Assembly (NCBI GenBank): GCA_963784995.1
Contig: CAWATZ010000013.1
Location: forward strand, 1,240,001 to 1,304,000
DNA: 64,000 nucleotides
Direction: 5' to 3'
From: CAWATZ01 sp963784995
GTDB lineage: Bacteria > Planctomycetota > Planctomycetia > Gemmatales > Gemmataceae
This document shows positions 45,483 to 55,093 of the stretch, piece by piece. The position numbers and the translations under genes are program-made. The notes below the pieces were generated by a model. That model saw only the letters and a list, made by a program, of their open reading frames with translations. It searched no databases and was not told the DNA's origin. Numbering within the stretch: the stretch's first letter is position 1; each line of letters starts with the position of its first letter.

Positions 45483-45511
45483 ATTAAAGGAAACCGCGGC
45501 GGAGAGGACAA
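45483..45511 (-). promoter_or_regulatory. Candidate promoter of the sucA-sucB-lpd operon
   Basis: Read on the minus strand: TTGTCC (45511-45506), 17 bases, TTTAAT (45488-45483), ending 66 bases before the sucA start. Confidence 0.5.
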
Positions 45512-45565
45512 GCGGGACTTGGTTAGGCGGTTGCGGGAAAAAGATAGGTCCACCGTAACCATCCC

Positions 45566-45699
45566 TCCCCGCGGGTGCGCTGCGCGACCCACGGCTGAGA
45601 TATGCAACCCCTGCGGGGTTGGTGGACAACGGCGGACCTGTTTTCTACCCCGAAGGGGTTCCATAGCCCAGCCGTGGGTCGCGCAGCGCACCCACGGGA
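45566..45699. repeat. 134-bp palindrome between sucA and the IS element
   Basis: GGGTGCGCTGCGCGACCCAC on the left pairs with GTGGGTCGCGCAGCGCACCC on the right; the inner parts GAACCCC/GGGGTT-type also pair with mismatches. It is a different sequence family from the three 100-bp copies. Confidence 0.85.
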
Positions 45700-45725
45700 C
45701 TTCACATTACCTTAAGGTTCCCTCC

Positions 45726-47468
45726 CTACGGTTCGCTCATATTTGGGCATGTTTTTGGGAATCCACGAGCGACCTGTTCATACAAATCCGGTGGCAGCCC
45801 CCACAGTTCCAGGAGGCGTTGCTGCACCTTGGTCAACGGTGACAGCAACACGTGTCTGTGGCCGTTGACCTCAACCACGCTGACACTGATCGTCCTCAGC
45901 ACGCGCAACAGCAACTCCGCACTGGGACGGTCTGTCTTGCGGCCCGGCTGACCGGCATAGACATCTTGTAACTTCGTTCCTTCCTGCCGCAGCCGTTCTC
46001 GCACCTCCCACTCCACTAGACTCAGCACACGCAACGCTAGACTTAACAGATACACCAGTCCTTGGATGCGGTCCTCCTCCTGTAAGTACACCGGGGTCAG
46101 TCCCAGCGACCGACCCTTCAGCCGCGACCAGTCGTCCTCGATCCGATACTGGCCCCGATAGGCCCACACGACCTGCGCTAAGGCCAGACTCAACCCATTG
46201 GTCGCGTACACCTGCCAGCCCATCTCCTTCTTCTGTTGCTCGATCCGCGTCTCGTTGCGGCGCACTTCCACCTCGAAGAAGATCTCCGTCTCCTGCCGCG
46301 CCGGCCGCCCTCGGTAGGCACGCACCTGCCTGCTCGTCATCTTCGCCGCAAAGCTGTAGTCAAGCAAGCCTTCGACTCGCTGTCCTGTCACGATCGCCTG
46401 CGCTGCCTGCACCAGTTGGGCATGGAACAACTGCTTCTTGCCCTGCTTGCGTTTGACCAGTTCCCGCAGGGCGGCACAGGCCGTTTGCAGTCGCCGTTCC
46501 AGGGCTGCCTCCTGGGCCCGCGCATACGCCAGCGACCGTACCAGCCAGCGGCGTTCGGTCCAGGGTCGCAGCACCCCGTCCACCGTGGCTGTCAACTCCA
46601 CGTCCAGCGCGAATCCCTCCGCCACGCGTTCGTCGGCCTGGCCGGCCGGTCCCGGACGGTAGACCGGTTGCAACGGCTGCGTCCCATTCCAGACCGGCTG
46701 CAACAACTGCTGCCGCTCTGCCCCACTCAATTGGGTCTGCGGCAGCGGGCAGAGGTAGAAGTCGTTGCCGGCAGCGACCAGGGCCCGCGTGGCCAAGGCG
46801 GCCATCTTGCAGTCACCGACGTAGGTCCGGCCACCCACTCCCAAGGACTGTTGCACCGCCTGAATGGCTGGCACGTACAAGGGATCGTCGGCGCTGTTAC
46901 CGGGCACGACGGCGGTAGCCAGCGGCATACCCAGGGGGTCGAGGACGGCCGCCATGATTTTGAACTGAGGCCGGTCGGGATCGTCCTTGCTGTGGCCAAA
47001 TTGCAACAGGCCCTGCTCGGACAGGACGGCGGCATAGGAGTTGGCGGTGGTCGCATCCAGACGCACCAAGTCGGTGGGCAGTTGATAGACGCGGAGGGTC
47101 TGGTGGTTGAGTTGCTGCTCGACCGAAGCGAAGGAGGCAGGGTCGCTGAGGCGGGAAAGCAAATCGGCGAGGCGATCGTCATGTGCCACGGCAGGCAGGA
47201 CGGGTTTGCCCAGCAGGGCAGAGAGGATGCCCTGGTGGTCGTCCACCCAGGGCTCGAGGTGGTTGAGGCAGTGGTCGCCTTGGGAGAGGATAAAGAGCAG
47301 CCATAGGGCCAGCACCTCCCCCGGGCTGAGAGGGCCTTTCCAGTGGGCTGGGGCTGGGAAATGCCGGTCCAGGATGGCCGGCAGGTCCAGACGTTGCAGT
47401 TTGGCCCACAAAACAGGCAGATCGGCCACGGTTTCCACATGCAGCAAGCGCGGTTCGTTGGTGTTCAT
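45726..47468 (-). CDS. IS1634-like transposase
   Basis: The protein has 580 residues. The N-terminal DUF4277-like segment (LPVLWAKLQRLDLPAILDRHFP) is typical of the IS1634 group. DDE residues are plausible in VRLDATTANSYA, TYVGDCKMAALA and YRIEDDWSRLKG. The reading frame is intact. It lies inside inverted ends (45729-45747 and 47507-47526). Confidence 0.85.
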   Translation of the reverse strand: MNTNEPRLLHVETVADLPVLWAKLQRLDLPAILDRHFPAPAHWKGPLSPGEVLALWLLFILSQGDHCLNHLEPWVDDHQGILSALLGKPVLPAVAHDDRLADLLSRLSDPASFASVEQQLNHQTLRVYQLPTDLVRLDATTANSYAAVLSEQGLLQFGHSKDDPDRPQFKIMAAVLDPLGMPLATAVVPGNSADDPLYVPAIQAVQQSLGVGGRTYVGDCKMAALATRALVAAGNDFYLCPLPQTQLSGAERQQLLQPVWNGTQPLQPVYRPGPAGQADERVAEGFALDVELTATVDGVLRPWTERRWLVRSLAYARAQEAALERRLQTACAALRELVKRKQGKKQLFHAQLVQAAQAIVTGQRVEGLLDYSFAAKMTSRQVRAYRGRPARQETEIFFEVEVRRNETRIEQQKKEMGWQVYATNGLSLALAQVVWAYRGQYRIEDDWSRLKGRSLGLTPVYLQEEDRIQGLVYLLSLALRVLSLVEWEVRERLRQEGTKLQDVYAGQPGRKTDRPSAELLLRVLRTISVSVVEVNGHRHVLLSPLTKVQQRLLELWGLPPDLYEQVARGFPKTCPNMSEP

Positions 47469-47526
47469 CCCTTCAGTTTACGAACCCTCCCCTTTTCCGA
47501 AAACCACCCAAATCACGAGCGAACCG
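45729..47526 (-). mobile_element. IS1634-like insertion sequence
   Basis: Terminal inverted repeats are CGGTTCGCTCATATTTGGG (45729) and, read inward from the other end, CGGTTCGCTCGTGATTTGGG (47526). The transposase stop lies just outside the left repeat at 45726. Extra flanking similarity (GGTTC outside both ends) means the true ends may be some bases further out; no clear target duplication was found. Confidence 0.7.
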
Positions 47527-47700
47527 AACGTCCCTCCGTTATCGTTGAACCATTCTCAGGGGCAATCGCCTGCAAGAGAGGGATGAATTTCGCTCACGTC
47601 TGAAACGAGATGCCTTCGGTGAAGCCGGCTTTTCCTGGTCGATGCTCGGGAGCATCGTGCGCCACCGTTTTCCTTTTCGTTCGGACCAGAGGAGGTCAGT

Positions 47701-49113
47701 ATGTCCGTGCGCATGACGATGATCGCGTTGCTGGTGGCGGCCGGCAGCGGCTGGTATTGGCTGCGGGAGCAAGACGCGGGTGCTCAACCCCCGCCACCCC
47801 CGCCTCCGCGCGGAGGCCCGCCGCCGATCTTGCCACCAAACGCTCCGCCGATCCAGCAGCTGGGCCAGGCGATCTTCTTTGACACCACTCTGTCGCAGCC
47901 GGCCGGGCAGGCCTGCGCCAGCTGTCATGCTCCGCAGGCGGGCTGGACCTTCCCCAACTCGAACGTAAACCTGCAGCTTGGTCCGGTGCCGGGCGCCGTT
48001 CAAGGCCGGTTCGGCAACCGCAAACCGCCGACCGTGAGTTATGCGACGTTCAGTCCCAAGGGGCCCACGTTCAGCAACACCCTGCAAGCCTACGTCGGCG
48101 GCGTGTTCTGGGACGGCCGGGCCTCGACTCTGACGGCGCAGGTGCCGTTTCCCCTGGTGAATCCCAATGAGATGAACAACGTCGTCCACAACGTCGCGGC
48201 CCCGGAGCTGGTCGTGCAGAAAGTCGCGGCCGCTCCCTACGCCAACCTGTTCAAGCAGGTGTTCGGCAAGACGGTGTTCTCGCTGCCGCCCGCCCAGGTC
48301 GAGCCGCTGATTTACCAGGCCGTCGCGGCCTTCGAGTCGGCGCCGCAAGTGTCCCCATTCAGTTCGCAATATGATGCCTGGGTTGCCGGCAAGGCGCGGC
48401 TGACGGCGTCGCAGCTGAACGGCCTCAAGCTGGTCACCGGCTCAACGACCGGCCGGCCGGGCGGCCCTGCCGGCACCAGGAACGCCCAGTGCTTCCGGTG
48501 CCACGCCATCCCCTCGAATCCCAAGACCGGACCCGACCTGTGGACGACCTTCGCGTACTTCAACACTGGAGCGCCGAAGAACCCGAACAATCCATACTAC
48601 GTGGAAACGAACGCGACGACCAACCCCCTGGGCTATAACCCACTGGGTGCCGCGTACGTGGACTACGGCCTCGGCGCCAATCTGTATCCCAGTCTGGGAT
48701 TGCCGGCCGGGAACGTCGGCAAAGGGAGCAACGGCAAAGGCGATTACCTCGCCATCAATGGGACGTTCAAGACTCCCACGCTGCGCAACACCGACAAGCG
48801 CCCGGATGCAACCTTTGTCAAGGCGTATTCGCACAATGGTTTCTTCAAATCGTTGCAGTTGGTCGTTCACTTCTACAACACGAGGAACCTGACCACTCAC
48901 CCGGGAGAAGTGATCGATTTCACGCGCCCGAATCCCTATGCGGGACTCAGCGGCAAGCCGATCTGGCCGCCGCCCGAAGTCCCTTCGCCGCAGACGATGG
49001 TGAATCCATCCGGGAAGCCCGGCGGGGTCGGCAACCTGGGACTGACACCGCAGGAGGAGGCGGACATCGTCAATTTCCTCACGGCACTGAGTGATGGGTT
49101 CTTCCAGCCGTGA
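47701..49113 (+). CDS. Di-haem cytochrome c peroxidase (MauG/CcpA type)
   Basis: The protein has 470 residues. A short signal helix precedes a Pro-rich spacer (PPPPPPPRGGPPP). Two haem-binding CxxCH motifs are CASCHAPQ (about residue 76) and CFRCHAIP (about residue 262). Methionine and histidine ligands of the family are plausible in the second half. It would reduce peroxide or oxidise a partner in the periplasm. GAGGAGG lies just before the ATG. No redox partner gene is adjacent. Confidence 0.88.
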   Translation: MSVRMTMIALLVAAGSGWYWLREQDAGAQPPPPPPPRGGPPPILPPNAPPIQQLGQAIFFDTTLSQPAGQACASCHAPQAGWTFPNSNVNLQLGPVPGAVQGRFGNRKPPTVSYATFSPKGPTFSNTLQAYVGGVFWDGRASTLTAQVPFPLVNPNEMNNVVHNVAAPELVVQKVAAAPYANLFKQVFGKTVFSLPPAQVEPLIYQAVAAFESAPQVSPFSSQYDAWVAGKARLTASQLNGLKLVTGSTTGRPGGPAGTRNAQCFRCHAIPSNPKTGPDLWTTFAYFNTGAPKNPNNPYYVETNATTNPLGYNPLGAAYVDYGLGANLYPSLGLPAGNVGKGSNGKGDYLAINGTFKTPTLRNTDKRPDATFVKAYSHNGFFKSLQLVVHFYNTRNLTTHPGEVIDFTRPNPYAGLSGKPIWPPPEVPSPQTMVNPSGKPGGVGNLGLTPQEEADIVNFLTALSDGFFQP

Positions 49114-49177
49114 GAATCCGTTGATTGCGGCTCAGGAGGAAAAAGACCGCCGCCTCCCCCCAGGGCGCCGCCCTCTC

Positions 49178-49276
49178 CCCAGGGCGTTGCCCTGGGCTAT
49201 CGTGTTGCGCCCCTTCGGGGCTTTGGTCTTCAGCCCCGAAGGGGCGCAACACAATAGCCCAGGGCAACGCCCTGGG
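49178..49276. repeat. 99-bp palindrome, family A copy 2 of 3
   Basis: Starts CCCAGGGCGTTGCCCTGGGC; the inner arm TATCGTGTTGCGCCCCTTCG matches the copies at 33412 and 62175. The right arm has CAACACAATAG in place of CAACACGATAG. It lies between the peroxidase and PilX-like genes. Confidence 0.9.
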
Positions 49277-49358
49277 TCAGGGGCCGAGGTGATCTTTCTC
49301 TTTCTGAATCGCTCTTTCTGAATCGCAATAGATAAGAGGCAAAGGGGAAAACAAATCC

Positions 49359-52300
49359 ATGCTGCACCAACGACGCCTCACCGCAAGCCAGCGTCGTGGG
49401 ATGATCCTGATGGTTGTGCTGGCGATGCTGACCCTGTTCGCGGTCATTGGCCTGACGTTCACGTACCTGTCCAGTTCTTACGCTCTGTCGGCCCGAATCG
49501 CTCGGGAGGCCGAGAACATCCTGAGTCCGGACGTCGAACCGGAACTCGCACTGTCCTTTGTCCTGGGTCAGCTCATTTACGACGCCAGCGACACGGATGG
49601 GGTCGGCGTGTACTCCTCGCTGCGTGGCCACGGTCTTGCCCGCAATGCCTATGGCTGGAACAACACTCCTCTGGCCCTGAACGACAAGGCGTATGCGGGC
49701 CTGGGCAGGCTTCGCTTACCCAGCTCTCGCTTTCCGGGTTTCAGCACCTTCGACCTGATCAATTACAAATACTTCGCTGCGGACGGTGGCTATTTGCAAG
49801 ACCCCGAACAGCTGGTCCCTCGCGGCGGCGGTCCGACAGCTCCAATCTCGGCCCATACCTACGTCGCCGGGAACGTCCCCTGCACTTACGTCGATAACAA
49901 CAACGTTTACCTGGCGTTTCTGAACCCCAGCACGAACACAATCGACATTCCCTCGTTTCATCGCCCCTGGTCGTGGAACCTCGATCCGAACACGGGCCAA
50001 CCCCTGGCCAACCCTCCGGGGTTCAATGATCCATCCCACCCCAACTGGACCAGCCCCGTCGGCAAATACTTGACCCTTCGCCCTCGTCCCGCCGAGATGG
50101 GCCCTGGGTTTCCCTATCCCGCGGATGCGCGGGGCGACGTCAAGAACATGGACGGCGCTCCGGGCGGCAATGACAGCATCTGGATTGACGTTAACGCGCC
50201 GGTGGTGGTTGCGCCCAACGGTCAGAAATACAAGATGCTGGTCGCTCCGCTCATTGTCGAACTGGACAGCCGGCTGAACCTCAACGTGGCGGGCAACGTC
50301 CTGCAAGGTCTGGGCGAGAATCATGCCGGCAACCAGGGCTGGGGACCGTGGGAAATGGACGTGGGCGCCGTCCTCAGTGCCAACACCTATCCTCCGGAAT
50401 GGCGGAACTTGTTCCTCGGCACTCCGGGCCCGAAACGGGTACTTGGCCGCTACGGCTGGAGTGGGTTGCCGCAGCCGGGCCCGGCGGGACAACCCACCAG
50501 CACCCCTCTTCCTCGGGGTTGGGCCCCGATCGATCTGAATGGCGTGACCGATCCGTATCGGCTCTATCCGCCTGGTCCATCCAGCACCGCCTGGACGGCG
50601 ACACAGGCCTGGAAACTACCCATCAAGTTTGGGCCCGCCTTTCCGACTTTCCCGGCTGACGGTTACAACGATGGCGCTCCGCGTGAAACCACTCTGACAG
50701 GCCAGGCTCCGATCTCGGCCAGCAATCCAACGGTACACCCCCTCCTGTACAATCCTCTCCATCCCGCTCCCGGCAATCGTGCTTTCACTGTTTCGGACAT
50801 GGTGCCGTTGCTGCGTCATGGCGGCACCAACTGCGAGTTCCTCAGTTCCGACCTGCTGCGTCTTTGTCCCACGAACTTCGCCGATGCCACGACGCGCAAC
50901 CTGGTGACCACCGCCAGTTACGATTTGAACCGGCCCGTTCCCGTTCCTTATGTCTGGGACCGGACGGACCGGAATACGTCCTACCAGCTGAACACAGCGA
51001 TCTATCCTCCTTTACTCAGTCAGCAATCGATCACGTCTCCCTTTGCCCCCGCGACCATCGCGGCCTTGCGGTCCAACGTGCCGGCACGCAGTGAGTTTCA
51101 GCAGACCGACTGGCGCTCGACCTTGACGGCGCTGGGCAAGATCAACCTGAATCGGCCCCTGCGTTCGTTTCCGAATCCAGACGCTACCACGGGCCTGATT
51201 CCAGCAGCGCAACGGTCAGCATTCACGGACGCGCTGAGTGATCGCCAGATCCTGGCACAGGACATTTTCAACGTCTTGCAGCAGGTGACCGGGGCCCGTG
51301 ACCTGGCCAAGGATGCTGCCCTGACCCAGGCCAATTACCCCGTCGGCCAGTGGAACGCCCTCCGCTATCTGGCCCAGCTGGCTGCGAACATTGTCGATTT
51401 CATCGACGCGGACGACAACATGACGCCCTTCCAGTGGTCCGCCGGCAACGATTGGGTGTTCGGTGTCGAAATGCCGCGCCTTGTCATCAATGAGGTTTAC
51501 GTCCAGTACGACAACGATCCGACCGACCCTGGCCTCGCCCTCAAGAACAGTACGCAGCGAAAGGCGACGACGCACTACAACGTCAACGTCTGGGTGGAGC
51601 TGCTCAATCCGCTCGACAGCCGGACCGATCCCGCAACGACGATGGGCCTTACGTCCGACACCTCGGCCCGCCTTGCCCACGTCACTTCGTCCAACACGAA
51701 CGAGGCGATTTATCAGGTCGTCATTGCCGACCCAGCGACCAAGCCCGTCCTGCAACGCCCGGACAACGTGACCGGCGATCCCAATTTCGATGGCGTGAAC
51801 CACATACTGCCGGTGGGCGGTGCCAGCCAGGTCGGGCTGGCCACCGCTCGCGTCGCCTCGGTGGACGCCCATTACACCAGGCCCGCCCAACCCGCAACCA
51901 AGGGTTTCTGCGTCCTTGGTCCGCAGACGGCGTTCCTGCCGGGAGAAGACCCCAAGCTCCCCGCACCCGGCCAGGCTCCCGACTTCGCTTCTCCGCAGAT
52001 GACGTACGTGGTCCCGGTTACCGCTGCCAATGCCAGCACCGTGCCACAGCCGGCGATTTTGCTGCGCCGCCTGGCCTGTCCCGGGATGCCGGCCCAGACG
52101 AATCCAACGCGACCCGGTTACAATCCCTACGTCACAATCGATTCCGTCGTCAAGAGCACGTCGGGAACACCGCATGGCAACGATGCCCGTCACTACGTCA
52201 GCACGGGAGCGAACGTCAACTATCAGCCGCTGACGTCACGTCAGTCCATGGGCCGCAAACAACCTTACGATGCCAGCAGCTCCGTTGCCCAGGAGCCGAC

Positions 52301-53468
52301 TCCAAAGCTGACCGGCCAGCCGCAGCACACCTTCAACCACTGCAACGGCCAGTCAGCGACAGCGCCGCTGCCGCCCGGCGACAGCACGCTCCAGGTTCCC
52401 TTTGACTTCTTCGTCTTCCTGGACCGGCAGCTCATCAGCAAGGCAGAACTGCTGTACACTCCGGGCTGCCGGCCGCATGAGCTGACGCAGTTCTTCGTGC
52501 AGCAGGGCGTGGCCAACAGCCAGGCCGCACCCTGGCTCGATCCGACCACGCGACTGTCTCGCTTCCTGGAGTTCGGCGACGTGGCTCCGCGCGGCTGCGG
52601 CATCCCCCTGGGCGGTCGGGTGCCGGGACGCATCAACATAAACATGGTCTTCGCCCCGCAGATCTTCAACGCCATCGCCGGCGCCGAGCCCGGCAATCGC
52701 TATAACCAGGCCCAGGTCGCCAGCGTCTTTACCTCCCTGGTCAATGCACGCCAGCCGAACTCATACTACGTTGGCACCGGCGCCGTTCCCACGCCGGACG
52801 GCACGGACACACCGTTCTGGGGCTTCGGTCCCGGTCCCGCGCCGGGCGGCGATGCGTTGTCGGCCGCCGTGCGTGGTCTGAACGCGCAGTGGTTCAGCCC
52901 ATACCCCGCGACCACCAATCCGTATCAGCGTTTCGAGATGCTGAACAAGATCATGAACAACCTGACAACGCGGAGCAACGTCTTCGCCGTCTGGCTGACC
53001 GTTGGCTTCTTCGAGGTGACCGACGACACGACAACGCCGCCGAAGCTTGGCCCGGAGGTCGGGGCCGCCCAGGGCCGTAAGGTCCGCCATCGCCTGTTCG
53101 CGATCGTGGACCGGACCAACGTGCAGATCTTCGCCACGGCCTATCAGCCGGCGAACGGTCAGCCGATTGTTGGATCCGTGAGCGGCGTCTCCTATCCGAT
53201 CCAGCTGGCCCGGATGTCCGGCACCGTGGCCCAGTCCGGCTTTGCCTGGAAGGTGCAGCCCGGCTCCGTGCTGGTGTTCGATCCCAACGATCCAGCCGGC
53301 AACGAGGAAACCGTCGTGGTTCAGCCCGGCAACGTGGCCACGTTTTTCAAGTCCCACGCGGCCGGCTGCATCGTCATCAGCCGCGGCAACCCAGGCCCAG
53401 CCACCCGGCTGGCCTATGACCCACGCAAGGACAGCGCGGTGGTCCCTTACTTCGCGGTCATCGAATGA
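49359..53468 (+). CDS. Giant PilX-like exported or surface protein
   Basis: The protein has 1369 residues. The N-terminus has a prepilin-like pattern: basic leader QRRLTASQRRG followed by the helix MILMVVLAMLTLFAVIGLTF, as in PilX N-domains of planctomycetes, where such proteins are very long. The rest is globular and Pro/Asn-rich with no repeats obvious by eye. It has no frameshift over 4.1 kb, a contrast with neighbours. A possible role is a pilus- or surface-linked structural protein. The terminator at 53530 follows. Confidence 0.72.
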   Translation: MLHQRRLTASQRRGMILMVVLAMLTLFAVIGLTFTYLSSSYALSARIAREAENILSPDVEPELALSFVLGQLIYDASDTDGVGVYSSLRGHGLARNAYGWNNTPLALNDKAYAGLGRLRLPSSRFPGFSTFDLINYKYFAADGGYLQDPEQLVPRGGGPTAPISAHTYVAGNVPCTYVDNNNVYLAFLNPSTNTIDIPSFHRPWSWNLDPNTGQPLANPPGFNDPSHPNWTSPVGKYLTLRPRPAEMGPGFPYPADARGDVKNMDGAPGGNDSIWIDVNAPVVVAPNGQKYKMLVAPLIVELDSRLNLNVAGNVLQGLGENHAGNQGWGPWEMDVGAVLSANTYPPEWRNLFLGTPGPKRVLGRYGWSGLPQPGPAGQPTSTPLPRGWAPIDLNGVTDPYRLYPPGPSSTAWTATQAWKLPIKFGPAFPTFPADGYNDGAPRETTLTGQAPISASNPTVHPLLYNPLHPAPGNRAFTVSDMVPLLRHGGTNCEFLSSDLLRLCPTNFADATTRNLVTTASYDLNRPVPVPYVWDRTDRNTSYQLNTAIYPPLLSQQSITSPFAPATIAALRSNVPARSEFQQTDWRSTLTALGKINLNRPLRSFPNPDATTGLIPAAQRSAFTDALSDRQILAQDIFNVLQQVTGARDLAKDAALTQANYPVGQWNALRYLAQLAANIVDFIDADDNMTPFQWSAGNDWVFGVEMPRLVINEVYVQYDNDPTDPGLALKNSTQRKATTHYNVNVWVELLNPLDSRTDPATTMGLTSDTSARLAHVTSSNTNEAIYQVVIADPATKPVLQRPDNVTGDPNFDGVNHILPVGGASQVGLATARVASVDAHYTRPAQPATKGFCVLGPQTAFLPGEDPKLPAPGQAPDFASPQMTYVVPVTAANASTVPQPAILLRRLACPGMPAQTNPTRPGYNPYVTIDSVVKSTSGTPHGNDARHYVSTGANVNYQPLTSRQSMGRKQPYDASSSVAQEPTPKLTGQPQHTFNHCNGQSATAPLPPGDSTLQVPFDFFVFLDRQLISKAELLYTPGCRPHELTQFFVQQGVANSQAAPWLDPTTRLSRFLEFGDVAPRGCGIPLGGRVPGRININMVFAPQIFNAIAGAEPGNRYNQAQVASVFTSLVNARQPNSYYVGTGAVPTPDGTDTPFWGFGPGPAPGGDALSAAVRGLNAQWFSPYPATTNPYQRFEMLNKIMNNLTTRSNVFAVWLTVGFFEVTDDTTTPPKLGPEVGAAQGRKVRHRLFAIVDRTNVQIFATAYQPANGQPIVGSVSGVSYPIQLARMSGTVAQSGFAWKVQPGSVLVFDPNDPAGNEETVVVQPGNVATFFKSHAAGCIVISRGNPGPATRLAYDPRKDSAVVPYFAVIE

Positions 53469-53529
53469 GCGGACTTTGGCTTCCTGAATTGAATAATTGT
53501 ACTCTTACGTCGGCAAGAAAGAAGATCAC

Positions 53530-53556
53530 GCAGGCCGGATTGTCAATCCGGCCTGC
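53530..53556. terminator. 27-bp palindromic terminator
   Basis: GCAGGCCGGATTG pairs exactly with CAATCCGGCCTGC across one base, followed by GCTCTTTCG. It lies 62 bases after the PilX-like gene. Confidence 0.7.
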
Positions 53557-53671
53557 GCTCTTTCGTGCTGGCGTAATAGTCGCCGGATTCCGGCTCGATG
53601 GCGACAAACCGATTCCGGTGCTGGGGCTCCAGCACGGCCTGCAGCTGCTCGGCGTCAATCCGCTTCACCAG
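53543..53671 (-). pseudogene. Fragment of a small protein ending in FVAIEPESGDYY
   Basis: The frame reads LVKRIDAEQLQAVLEPQHRN, then RFVAIEPESGDYYAS and stops within the palindrome at 53530-53556. The FVAI-EPESGDYY motif is that of small unassigned proteins (often next to toxin genes), which continue further; here the tail is lost. No start codon with a ribosome site is seen. Confidence 0.45.
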
Positions 53672-53675
53672 CAGC

Positions 53676-53801
53676 GATAGCCAACACGATCTTGGCACGC
53701 CGGACCTCGAACCATGGCAAGGAATCGCTATGGGCCACGGTATGCAGTGTAACCACGTCCTCGCGAGCAATGGTCAACTTGTCTGGCCTGCGCCCACGCA
53801 T
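53676..53801 (-). pseudogene. N-terminal fragment of an IS630-like transposase
   Basis: RGRRPDKLTIAREDVVTLHTV, then LPWFEVRRAKIVLAIAAGEA is the helix-turn-helix start of IS630-type transposases. Homology ends after about 40 residues; no DDE part remains nearby. The stretch 53469-53885 contains only this and the fragment at 53543. Confidence 0.5.
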
Positions 53802-53885
53802 GAGACAACCCTTCCATGCGAACAACGGGCAACCATGAGCATAGCAGGCGCGGTGAATTAAGTGCAAGTTTTGTGAGCAGTGACA

Positions 53886-54206
53886 CTAGGCTCCTGGAGT
53901 CGGTTCCTCCTGCGACGGCGGCGTGGTTGTTTGCCTGGGAGTGGGAGAAAACCACTCCCAGATGCCGCACCCCACCACAAGCAACCCAAACGCGCCCAGC
54001 CCGATGCCCACCGTCCACTTCCCGCCAATCCAGTACACCACCGCCAGCCACCAGGGAACTCGGAGCGAGTCCCCGGTGTTTTCCACGCCCATCAGGATGA
54101 AAAACAGCAGCGCGGCAAAACCAAGGATTCCCAGGCCAACCCCAATCGTGGCTCCGGGCGACAGCGTCTCGGACTTCGGGCTCGGTTCCGGTGTTGGTTC
54201 CGTCAT
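53886..54206 (-). CDS. Small membrane protein, 106 residues
   Basis: Two membrane helices are visible (IGVGLGILGFAALLFFILMGV and WTVGIGLGAFGLLVVGCGIW). Both termini are Pro/Thr-rich and polar. No family is recognised. The ATG at 54206 is 28 bases after the stop of the upstream gene (54234-54953) on the same strand, so the two may be co-transcribed. Confidence 0.6.
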   Translation of the reverse strand: MTEPTPEPSPKSETLSPGATIGVGLGILGFAALLFFILMGVENTGDSLRVPWWLAVVYWIGGKWTVGIGLGAFGLLVVGCGIWEWFSPTPRQTTTPPSQEEPTPGA

Positions 54207-54233
54207 GATTCGACTCCCCGAAAGCAGAGGCCG

Positions 54234-54953
54234 TTACTCTTTGGCCAGCAGCAAATCAACAGCCCAGCAGCCCGGAACGTGCGGTCCTGGTCCCCGGAGA
54301 TGCTCAAGGATGACCTGGTTGTCGCAGCCGGCATCCTCGAGAGCATCCGCGAGGATTGCCAGGCGGGCGGGCTCAAGGGTTCCCGCAGGCAGGTCGCGCC
54401 GTTCGTAGGCGGCCTGGGCCAGGTCCAGCACTGTCGCCGTTCGCCAGGGAGGAAGGAGCGAGACCGGTTGGAAGATGTCGCCGAAGGAGTCGCGAATCAC
54501 GTGGCACAACAGGGCGCATTCCTTCTCCCACTCATCCGCCTTTTTCCAGTATCTTCCACGTGGACCTTTCCCCATCTCTTCGAGGTCATTCGAGCGGCCT
54601 CTCCACAAGACACCGAGGATCACGTAAATCACGTGCTTCAGACCGGCCCAGGCGTCACGGCGCGCAGCCTCGACCAGCAAAGGTTGGACGCGATCCCCGG
54701 CGATCCTCAACCCCTGGACCGCAAGGCGCATCTCGTTGTACCTGGCCCTGTCGTCCGCGTAGCGCTCGACCACCTCCAGCGCTCGCTGCTCCTCCGCGCT
54801 GAGCATCGACCAGACCCGTCGGCAGCAGGCTGCCGCGACAAGCCGGAACTTGCGCTGGCTCTCAATGCCTTGCTGCTTCACGATCTCGATCAGTCTGTGC
54901 GGGTTTTTGCTTTGCACCCAGCGCTCTTTTGGCCGGTCAATGGTTGTTGTCAT
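54234..54953 (-). CDS. Planctomycete-specific protein with LRGPGPH-VPGCW signature
   Basis: The protein has 239 residues. It belongs to a group common in Gemmata that I recognise by its tail: LAILADALEDAGCDNQVILEHLRGPGPHVPGCWAVDLLL. The head has RKFRLVAAACCRRVW. Copies of this family often accompany TIGR02996 proteins. The function is unknown. No signal peptide or membrane helix. Confidence 0.65.
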   Translation of the reverse strand: MTTTIDRPKERWVQSKNPHRLIEIVKQQGIESQRKFRLVAAACCRRVWSMLSAEEQRALEVVERYADDRARYNEMRLAVQGLRIAGDRVQPLLVEAARRDAWAGLKHVIYVILGVLWRGRSNDLEEMGKGPRGRYWKKADEWEKECALLCHVIRDSFGDIFQPVSLLPPWRTATVLDLAQAAYERRDLPAGTLEPARLAILADALEDAGCDNQVILEHLRGPGPHVPGCWAVDLLLAKE

Positions 54954-54992
54954 TCGCTGCCCTTTTGATCACTTGGAGCGTTGGAAGAGAGA

Positions 54993-55048
54993 ACGAGCGG
55001 CGGGCGTTATGCCCACCGTCCGGACCGCCGGGATAAACCCGGCGGCTC
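54993..55048. repeat. 56-bp palindrome, family C copy 2 of 2
   Basis: ACGAGCGGCGGGCGTTATGC pairs imperfectly with GGATAAACCCGGCGGCTC. It matches the copy at 36521-36579 in the right arm and most of the left arm. Confidence 0.8.
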
Positions 55049-55093
55049 ATCCACCAGCGGCTCCTCCAAAGTCGGACACAGCAAGCCACGCTT

